Below are positions 4,741-11,125 of a stretch of 11,125 nt of DNA, in pieces; the stretch's first letter is position 1, and every line of letters begins with the position of its first letter. The stretch is from contig JACQBB010000176.1 of the NCBI GenBank assembly GCA_016194625.1, forward strand, positions 1-11,125, given 5' to 3'. This stretch comes from Elusimicrobiota bacterium. GTDB lineage: Bacteria > Elusimicrobiota > Elusimicrobia > UBA1565 > UBA9628. The translations under genes and the position numbers were made by a program. Under the pieces are notes generated by a model. It was not told the DNA's origin, made no database searches, and worked only from the letters and a program-made list of their open reading frames with translations.

Positions 4741-7700
4741 GACGGCTGCTCGCCGCCGCCCTGCTCGCCGCGTTCTGCGCGGGCTCCGCGCGCGCGGCCG
4801 CCGTGTCCTGGACCGCGGTCGGCGGCGGCGACTGGAACGACCCGGCCGGCTGGTCGGGCGGCGTCGTCCCGGGCCCGGCGGACTCCGTCTCGATCGCCGG
4901 CGTCGCCGTGATCGCCTACGCGACCGCGCCGGCGCCGTCGGTCGGCTCGCTGTCGCTGGGCGCGGGAGGCGTGCTGCGCACGGATTCGGGTCTCACGACG
5001 ACGGGCGCCGCGACCCTGTTCGCGGCATCCGCGCTCCAGATCGGCGCGACGGCGCCGTTCTCGTTCGGCTCCCTGGTCCTGAACGCCGGCTCCAGCGCGA
5101 CCTACGTCGCCGCTCCGGTGTCCGCCGGCGTCGTCCCGCCGCTCGTCCTCACGGCCGGGACCTTCTCGCTGGCCGCGGGCTCGACCGTGACCGTCGCCGG
5201 GCGCGGCTACGCGGGCGGAGCTCTCACCTTCTCCGGCGCCGGCCCGGGCGCGGGCGGCGCGGGCGTCGGCGTCGCGGGCGGCGGCGGCGGCGCGCATCGC
5301 GGGACGGGAGGAGACGGCGGCGGCGCGGCCAACGGCGGCGCGGCGTACGACGCGGTCCGGCCCGCGGAGGCCGGCTCGGGAGGCGGCGGCAGCTCCAGCG
5401 CCGAGGGCGGCGCGGGCGGCGGCTTCCTGGAGGTCGTCGCCGGGACCGCGACGGTCGACGGCTTCCTGTCGGCCGACGGCGAGCCGGGCGTGCCGCTCGG
5501 CGCCTACGGCGGCGGGGGCGGCGCGGGCGGCGCGGTCGTCCTGCGCGCGCAGTACCTTTACGGCGCCGGGCGCTTGAGCGCCCTCGGCGCGACCGGCGGC
5601 GCGGGCGGCAGCCGCGGCGGCGGCGGCGGCGGCGGCGGGGCCGTCTGGGCGTCGGAGAGCGACGGCTACGCGGTCGTCGGCTCGACGCTCGTCCTGCGCG
5701 CGGACGGCGCCTTCGGCGGCGCGGGGACGATCGGCGGGACGCAGGGCGGCAACGGCTCGCTGTACGCCGACCCGCGCCACTGGAACGACTCGAGCGGCGA
5801 CAGCCTCGCCTCGAACCCGTTCAACTGGAGCCTGGCGCTGGCGCCGTCCGGCGGCGAGCGCCTGGTGTTCGGCTCCTCGAACGCGGCGTCCGGCTGCACC
5901 TGGAACCTGCCCGCCGTGGCGGTCGGCTCGGTGACCGTCGTCCCCGCCTACCAGGCGACGGTCGCGATGACCGCGTCGATGAGCGTCTCCGGCTCCTTCG
6001 ACATGGCCGCGGGCACGGTGAGCGCGACCGCGGGCCTCGACCTCTCGGTCGGCGGCGCGCTGACCCAGTCCGGCGGCCGCCTGGACGTGAACGGCGCGAC
6101 GCTGACGGTGGCCGCCGCGGGCGCCTCGGTCGCCGCTTCCTTTTATGACGCGCGGACGGGGACGCTGATCGTGGGCGGCGCGGGCGCGGCGACCGCCACG
6201 GTGAGCGGCCTGCTCGAGGTGACCGGCCTGGCCGAGCTGGGGCCGGCGGCGACGCTGTCCTTGTCGTCGGGGACCTTGCGCTTCGACGGCAACGGCCCCT
6301 TCGCCGGGCCCGGCTCGGTGAACGCGTCGACGGCGTCGACCGTCCTCGCGGCCGGCTCCTCGACCCAGACCTGGACCGGCTGGCCCGGCCGTCTCGGCGA
6401 CCTGCGGGCGCGCAACGGCAGCCTCGGCGGCCTGGTGCTGGCGGTCGGGTCGGGGCCGTTCGTGCTGGACGGCACGGTGACGGTCGACACCGCCACCATC
6501 CTGACGCTGCGCGGCTCGCGCGTGGAGGTGGGCCGCGACTGGCGAGCCTACGGGACCGTCCTCCCGTCCGGCTCGACGGTGGCCTTCCGCGCGTCGGCCG
6601 GGACCCAGACCGTCTCGGCGGGCGCGTACTTCGACAACCTCGTCGTCGACGCCGCCGGGGCCGCGGTGCTGCTGTCGACCTGGGTGGTCGTCGCCGACAG
6701 CGTCGCGGTGATGTCGGGCACGCTGGACCTGGCGGCCTCGACCCTGTCGGTCCGCGGCAACTGGACCGAGGTCCCGGGCGCGGGCGTGCTCGGCGGGACC
6801 AGCGTGGCCGCCTTCGACGGCAACGTCCCGCAGACCGTGTACCAGCTCGGCGGGAACTCCTTCGGCCTGTTCCGTTCGTCGAGCGCCGCCCAGCTGATCG
6901 TCTCGACCACTCTGGCCGCCGCCTCGAACTTCGAGTGGCATCGCGGCAACCTGATCTTCTCGAACGCGTCCCTCTCGGTCGGCGGCGACATGCTGGTCAA
7001 GGGCGGCATCCTGCTGACCGTCAACGGCTCGACGGTCGTCTTCACGGGCTCGTCGTCCACGCAGGTCGTCAACTTCGCCACGCTCGGAGGGATCGTGGAC
7101 GGGAACACCGGCCCGTACGGGCTGTTCCTGGGCGGCAACATCCGCTGCGAGTCGTTCCGCGTGCTGCCGGGCGCGGTGCTCAACGGCGGAGGCTCCGTGC
7201 TCACGGTGACGGGGTCGTCGTTCGACACCGCCCAGTCCACCTACTACGCGACGACCCCCGCGCACCAGGTCATCCTCCAGCCGGCCGGCGCCTCCGTCTC
7301 GGTCGCCGCGGGCAGCGTCGTCAACGGCTCCCTGATACTGGACGTCGGCAAGACCGCGGTGCTGCTCGGCGACTTGAGCCTGACCGGCGCCGGCACCTCG
7401 CTCGACCCTCACTTGGGCTCCACGCTGGTGATCCCGCCGGGAGGCTCCACGATCGCCTTCCGCGGCGGCTCCGACTTCAAGCCGACGGCGGGCGGCAACT
7501 GGACCTTCGGCGGCGACGTCGGGAACTCGTGGCTGGTGTTCGAGGGCACCGGCACCAAGGGCGCGTCCATCTCGACGAACACCTTCGGCAGCGTCCGCGT
7601 CACGCTGGCGACGGGCACCGACACCTTCAAGACCCCCAGCCTGAACCTGCTCGGCGGCCTGTATCAGGAGAGCGGCACGGTCTCGCCGATCGGCTCGCCG

Positions 7701-10700
7701 ACGATACGGCTCGGCGGCGACCTCCTGCAGAACGGCGGCTTCTTCGACTGGGCGTCGAACTCGACCGGCACGATACGGCTGATCGGGCCTTCCACCCAGA
7801 CCGTCCGCATGCTGCCGGGATTCCACTCGATGTACCACTTCACCGACGACAGCACCGCGACGGTCACCCTCGCCTCGGACCTCCTCGTGCGCGGCGACTT
7901 CGTCGTCCAGGCCGGCACGTTCGCCGCCGTCTCCGGCGACCTGCGCCTCCAGGGCCGCGTGCTCGTCTCGACCGCGTCGGTCTTCGCCGGGGCGGGCAGC
8001 ACGGTCACCCTCGACGGCGCGACGGTCGGCGTCCCGACGCAGAACATCGCCTTCTACGGCGGCGGGTCGCTGGGGGGGCTGACGCTGAACGTGGCGAACG
8101 CGGTCCTCCCCAACGGCGCGACGGCGCAGGTCCTGACGGCGGCGCTGCCCGGAGGGACGCTGACCGTCGGCGCCTCCACGCAGCTGACCGTGAACGACCT
8201 GCGCCTGGGCGGGGTCGCGCCGCCGAACGTGGTCGTGCGCTCCTCTCTGGCCGGCTCGCCGTGGTATCTGAACCTCCTGGCGGTGTCCAGCGTGACGGCG
8301 ACGACCGTCTCCGACTCGAACGCCTCCCCGGGCCGCACGGTCGCGGCCGACGACGGGCGCAGCACCGACGGCGGCGGCAACGTGAACTGGAACTTCAAGC
8401 CCGGCCTGCTCGTCCTCCTCCCGGGAGAGACGTTCACCCCGGGCGCCGCGCCCGGCAAGGCCGGGACGCCCTTCCTGTCGACGGCCGGCGTCGCGATCCC
8501 GGTGAGCGTGTTCGCGGTCTCCTCGCACTTCGACGTGGCGTCCGCGACCGGCGTCGTCACGCTGACGAGCGACGACGCCTTCGCGTCCTTGGGAGCGCCT
8601 CATCCGCTCGTCGGAGGGTCGACGGTCTTCGTCGTGACGCCGTTCGCCGCCGAGCCGAGCCCGCGCTCGACGCACTTCACCGCGACGACCTTCTTCGGGA
8701 CCGGCCTGTCCACCGCGGCCGTGTATCCGTCGGCGCTGGCGCGCCTGCAGATCGTGCTGCCCGGCGAGGCCCCGCTGCCGGGCTCGCCGTCCGGCCGCTC
8801 GGGCCTGCCGTTCCCGCGCGTGAAGGCGGTCCCGTTCACCGCGACCGTGCGCGCGGTCGACTCCTATTGGAACGTCATCGCGACGGTCACCGACTCCTAC
8901 GCGCTGGGGACCACGGCCTCGTCGGCGACCCTGCCGGCTCCTCCGGCGCTGGTCGGCGGCGTCGGGACGGCGACGGGCCTGATCCTGTACACGACGGGCC
9001 TGTTCACGCTGTCGGCCACGGACCTCACCCAGCCGCTGGTGATCTCGGCGACCAGCAGCGTGTTCGGCGTCGCGCCGCCGAGCGTGTCCAGCCCGACCGC
9101 GGCGTTCTACGTCCCGACCGGGGCGGCGATCGCCACGCTGGGCGGGGCGATCGCGGGCACGGCGTCGGACAGCTCGTCGATCGCGCTGGTGCGCGTCGAC
9201 GTCCTGGAGGTCGAGACCGGACTGCACTACGACGGCATCGCGGCGTTCGTCTCGGCGACGCCCGTGTTCTCGACCACGACGCTGGCCGCGCCGCTGTCCC
9301 CGTCGACCTCGTGGGCGACGCCGGTGCCGGACGGGGCGCTGGTCTCCGGCCGCCACTACGCCGCGACCGCGCTGGTCGACGACCCGTCGGGCTTCGTCGG
9401 GGTCGCGGCGAGCACCTTCGTCGTCGACCGCAGCGCGCTCTCGTACGGCTCCCGCTCCGGACAGGGCTCGGGGGCGGGCCTTCCGTCCTCGACGCCGGGC
9501 TGCGAGGTCGTCACGGCGACGCTGACCTACACCGTCAACGGCGCGGGGATCGGTCCCGGCGGCGCGGTGGCGGTCCGCGCGCCGGACGGCTGGACCGTGC
9601 CCGCGGGCTACTCGGGCAGCCGCCCGCCGCCGCCGGGCTTCTGGAACCTGGCCTCGACCTCGGCGGCGGTCGGCGGCGGCTCGGCCGTCGTCTCCGTCGC
9701 GCCCGCCGGCCGCGGCTCCCAGGCGCTGGGACCGGGCTGGCTGCTCGTCTCGGTGCCGACCTCGGCTCCGGCGGGCTTCCTGCCGGGCGAGCAGGTCTCG
9801 TTCCAATACACCGGCCTGCCGCCGCTGTCCTCGGCGGGGCGCGGCCCGCAGGTCTTCGAGACCTGGGCGACGGCCGACGCGAGCGCGCCGCTGGCGCCGA
9901 TCTCGACCCAGCCCGTCGTCACCCTGACCGCGGGCACGACGAGCATGCTGGCCTTCGTCGACGCGTCTCCGCTGACCCTCGGGCCGCTGCAGACCTCGAC
10001 GACGATGGCCCTGAAGGTCGTCGACCTGTGCGGCAACGACAAGCTCGGCCTGTCGTCGGGGACCGCGAACCTCTCCTTGGTCGTGCCGGCCAACGGCGCC
10101 TTCACGGCGGACGCCGCCGCGGTCTTCCGGCTGCAGTCCGGCGCGTCGGTGTCCAGCGTCGGCCTCTCCACGGGCTTCCCGACCACGGCGCAGTTCACGG
10201 TCGCGACGTCGACCGTCGGCCCGACGCTCGCCTACGTGCGGGCGTCGGCGTTCTTCCCCGCGGTCTCCACGGCGATCGTCTCCGTGGTGATGCGCCCGGT
10301 CGCGCTCGCGGTCTCGTCGGCCTCGTTCGCGGGCGTCTCGGTGGACACCGGGACCGATTCCCCGGGGCAGACGACCGCGAGCTTCTCGAGCGCGGCGCCG
10401 GACGCCTATCCGGTGCGCATCGTGTTCACCCTCGCCGACCCGGCCGTGACCTGGGACGCCGTCCTCTCCACGGACCCCGCGGGCTTCGCCTCGCCGGTGT
10501 TCGCGGCCGCCGGCGGCGGCGACGCGTCGCGGCCGATCGTGCTGACCTGGGACGGGGTGGACCGGACGCCCGGCCATCCGCCGCGCTCGGCGCCGGCGGC
10601 GACCTACCGCCTGCGCCTGCGCGCGGGCGGGGGGATGACGCAGGACGTCGGCGCGACGGTCGTCGTGCCGCCGTCGGCCGGCTACACCGGCTCCCTCGGC

Positions 10701-11125
10701 GCGGCGGGGGCGTTCGCCGCCGTCCGCGCGCTCGGGCCCGGGGCGCGCGACGGCGCGTTCACGACGGCCTCCTCGACGGGCTACTTCGCGCTCTCCGGCC
10801 TGCGCGCCGGCCAGACCTACGCGCTGTCGCTGGCGACCACCGCCGCCGTCGGCGGCGTCGAAGCCGCGGTCTCGACCACGGTCGCCGCGCCGCCGGCGAC
10901 CCTGCCGCTCGCCGCGCTGGGGTCGCTGACGCTGCCGTCCCCGGCGCGGGCGCGCGTCTCGGCGCTGCTGCCGGTGCCGGCCCCGTTCGACGCGGTCGGC
11001 GCGTTCGTCGGCCGCGCCGCCGACGGCTCGCCCGCGTTCGCCAGGGCGCTGCGCTTCTCCACCGGCGCCGCCGTCTCCGACGACGGCGGCCCGCTGTTCG
11101 GCCGCGCGGCCAGCACCTGGAGCGT
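4734..11125 (+). CDS. giant secreted multidomain repeat protein, putative adhesin (3' end outside window)
   Basis: Open without a stop for 2130 complete codons and still running at the window edge. The ATG at 4734 overlaps the barrel gene by 7 bases; GTG 4737 would give a 4-base GTGA overlap like the previous junction. Approximate layout by residue: Sec signal peptide 1-21 (ends SARA); opening WTAVGGGDWNDPAGW module 25-60; Gly-rich tract 162-306; second HWNDSSG...NPFNWSL module 345-385; beta-solenoid-like repeats with a TQTV/PQTV signature about every 75-81 residues (540-1180); cap motif VSDSNASPGRTV...VNWNF (1185-1222); two filamin-like LPGE modules (1225-1450); IAGTASDSSSIALVRVDV Ig-like module (1465-1575); unrecognised beta-rich region (1580-1870); FlgD-Ig-like segment with IVLTWDGVDRTPG (about 1875-1970); carboxypeptidase-regulatory-like module with STGYFALSGLRAGQTYAL (1980-2050). 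It is rich in Gly, Ala, Ser, Thr and Val, and poor in Lys and Cys. The style fits a cell-surface or released filamentous adhesin. No enzymatic motif is visible, and the C-terminal anchor or sorting signal lies beyond the window. Confidence 0.85.
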   Translation, partial: MVRRLLAAALLAAFCAGSARAAAVSWTAVGGGDWNDPAGWSGGVVPGPADSVSIAGVAVIAYATAPAPSVGSLSLGAGGVLRTDSGLTTTGAATLFAASALQIGATAPFSFGSLVLNAGSSATYVAAPVSAGVVPPLVLTAGTFSLAAGSTVTVAGRGYAGGALTFSGAGPGAGGAGVGVAGGGGGAHRGTGGDGGGAANGGAAYDAVRPAEAGSGGGGSSSAEGGAGGGFLEVVAGTATVDGFLSADGEPGVPLGAYGGGGGAGGAVVLRAQYLYGAGRLSALGATGGAGGSRGGGGGGGGAVWASESDGYAVVGSTLVLRADGAFGGAGTIGGTQGGNGSLYADPRHWNDSSGDSLASNPFNWSLALAPSGGERLVFGSSNAASGCTWNLPAVAVGSVTVVPAYQATVAMTASMSVSGSFDMAAGTVSATAGLDLSVGGALTQSGGRLDVNGATLTVAAAGASVAASFYDARTGTLIVGGAGAATATVSGLLEVTGLAELGPAATLSLSSGTLRFDGNGPFAGPGSVNASTASTVLAAGSSTQTWTGWPGRLGDLRARNGSLGGLVLAVGSGPFVLDGTVTVDTATILTLRGSRVEVGRDWRAYGTVLPSGSTVAFRASAGTQTVSAGAYFDNLVVDAAGAAVLLSTWVVVADSVAVMSGTLDLAASTLSVRGNWTEVPGAGVLGGTSVAAFDGNVPQTVYQLGGNSFGLFRSSSAAQLIVSTTLAAASNFEWHRGNLIFSNASLSVGGDMLVKGGILLTVNGSTVVFTGSSSTQVVNFATLGGIVDGNTGPYGLFLGGNIRCESFRVLPGAVLNGGGSVLTVTGSSFDTAQSTYYATTPAHQVILQPAGASVSVAAGSVVNGSLILDVGKTAVLLGDLSLTGAGTSLDPHLGSTLVIPPGGSTIAFRGGSDFKPTAGGNWTFGGDVGNSWLVFEGTGTKGASISTNTFGSVRVTLATGTDTFKTPSLNLLGGLYQESGTVSPIGSPTIRLGGDLLQNGGFFDWASNSTGTIRLIGPSTQTVRMLPGFHSMYHFTDDSTATVTLASDLLVRGDFVVQAGTFAAVSGDLRLQGRVLVSTASVFAGAGSTVTLDGATVGVPTQNIAFYGGGSLGGLTLNVANAVLPNGATAQVLTAALPGGTLTVGASTQLTVNDLRLGGVAPPNVVVRSSLAGSPWYLNLLAVSSVTATTVSDSNASPGRTVAADDGRSTDGGGNVNWNFKPGLLVLLPGETFTPGAAPGKAGTPFLSTAGVAIPVSVFAVSSHFDVASATGVVTLTSDDAFASLGAPHPLVGGSTVFVVTPFAAEPSPRSTHFTATTFFGTGLSTAAVYPSALARLQIVLPGEAPLPGSPSGRSGLPFPRVKAVPFTATVRAVDSYWNVIATVTDSYALGTTASSATLPAPPALVGGVGTATGLILYTTGLFTLSATDLTQPLVISATSSVFGVAPPSVSSPTAAFYVPTGAAIATLGGAIAGTASDSSSIALVRVDVLEVETGLHYDGIAAFVSATPVFSTTTLAAPLSPSTSWATPVPDGALVSGRHYAATALVDDPSGFVGVAASTFVVDRSALSYGSRSGQGSGAGLPSSTPGCEVVTATLTYTVNGAGIGPGGAVAVRAPDGWTVPAGYSGSRPPPPGFWNLASTSAAVGGGSAVVSVAPAGRGSQALGPGWLLVSVPTSAPAGFLPGEQVSFQYTGLPPLSSAGRGPQVFETWATADASAPLAPISTQPVVTLTAGTTSMLAFVDASPLTLGPLQTSTTMALKVVDLCGNDKLGLSSGTANLSLVVPANGAFTADAAAVFRLQSGASVSSVGLSTGFPTTAQFTVATSTVGPTLAYVRASAFFPAVSTAIVSVVMRPVALAVSSASFAGVSVDTGTDSPGQTTASFSSAAPDAYPVRIVFTLADPAVTWDAVLSTDPAGFASPVFAAAGGGDASRPIVLTWDGVDRTPGHPPRSAPAATYRLRLRAGGGMTQDVGATVVVPPSAGYTGSLGAAGAFAAVRALGPGARDGAFTTASSTGYFALSGLRAGQTYALSLATTAAVGGVEAAVSTTVAAPPATLPLAALGSLTLPSPARARVSALLPVPAPFDAVGAFVGRAADGSPAFARALRFSTGAAVSDDGGPLFGRAASTWS
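5215..5650 (+). repeat. glycine-rich low-complexity tract in the giant protein
   Basis: About residues 162-306 of the giant protein are dominated by GG, GGA and GGGG runs (for example GAGGAGVGVAGGGGGA and SRGGGGGGGGAV), encoded by repeated GGC codons. Beta-strand stretches such as GFLEVVAGTATVDGFLSADG and AVVLRAQYLYGAGRLSALG interrupt it. This suggests glycine-rich turns in a beta-helix rather than pure disorder. The DNA itself is a GGC-rich tract prone to slippage and assembly error. Confidence 0.8.
6340..8130 (+). repeat. divergent beta-solenoid repeats with phased Gln signature
   Basis: A recurring unit of the form (S/G)TV-x-F-x-G-x(1-3)-TQ-x-V, then a Phe or Leu with NL or similar, then V-x-L and SGTL. 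The key Gln falls at residues 545, 625, 700, 777, 845, 1022 and 1103. The gap between 845 and 1022 contains a degenerate unit starting STIAFRGGSDFKP. Spacing is mostly 68-81 residues. Similar QTI/QTV repeats are common in large bacterial surface proteins. Confidence 0.65.
8406..9085 (+). repeat. tandem pair of LPGE/filamin-like modules
   Basis: Two consecutive modules of about 113 residues begin LLVLLPGETFTPGAAPGKAG (residue 1225) and LQIVLPGEAPLPGSPSGRSG (residue 1338). Each continues with a V/A-rich strand, a V-x-S-H-F-D-V or V-D-S-Y-W-N-V turn, a TLTSDD or ATLPAP segment, LVGG, and a closing FTAT or FTLSATD strand. They are clearly homologous but strongly diverged, so this is an old duplication. 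Confidence 0.75.

Noticed and set aside
4734..4800. Lipoprotein signal in the giant protein (Cys at residue 15)
   Set aside because: The residues before it are A-A-F-C, which do not fit a lipobox, and a good type I site (SARA) follows at residue 21.
4689..10577. Minus-strand open frame of about 1960 codons opposite the giant gene
   Set aside because: Its translation is Arg/Gly/Ala/Asp-rich low complexity without domains or signal, and it is explained by GC-rich third positions of the plus-strand gene leaving no antisense stops.

Overview
The window is very GC-rich DNA with almost uniformly G/C third codon positions. It is densely packed, with overlapping or abutting genes, and looks like a didermal (outer-membrane-bearing) bacterium. 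The giant protein that fills the right half carries modules (LPGE...VDSYWNV-type filamin-like repeats, a VSDSNAS...VNWNF cap, QTV-type beta-repeats) that I associate with very large surface proteins of Elusimicrobiota and some other environmental lineages. A high-GC Elusimicrobiota genome is my best guess, but this is inference from protein style, not a database result.

Left part (1-2038). A partial plus-strand gene ends at 239. A 247-residue cytosolic-looking protein with two CxxCP motifs follows after 2 bases (242-985). Its stop codon overlaps the stop of a minus-strand single-domain response regulator (982-1362) through a shared CTAG. One base upstream of the regulator's start, on the minus strand, ends a small five-helix membrane protein related to the transmembrane part of MscS-like channels (1364-2038). 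Channel and receiver form a two-gene operon read leftwards.

Divergent control region (2039-2124). This 86-base AT-richer gap is the only real intergenic space. It holds a convincing plus-strand promoter (TTGACC, 16 bases, TACACT) and a weaker minus-strand promoter. Both -10 elements lie only 6-7 bases from a start codon, so both transcripts may be leaderless. A perfect 15-base hairpin palindrome and a separated GTAACA/TGTTAC inverted repeat lie between them and could be operators.

Right part (2125-11125). Three rightward genes with overlapping junctions form one translationally coupled cassette. The first is an exported FecR-domain protein (2125-3520), broken in this sequence by a single extra G near 3318-3320. 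The second is a 407-residue predicted outer-membrane beta-barrel ending in Trp (3517-4740). The third is a giant secreted repeat protein starting at 4734 and still open at the window end (at least 2130 residues). All three begin with Sec-type signal peptides. The layout suggests a surface-display or adhesin system in which a periplasmic FecR-type protein and a dedicated barrel serve the giant protein. The functional link is inferred from gene order only. No RNA genes, insertion sequences, CRISPR arrays or att sites were seen.
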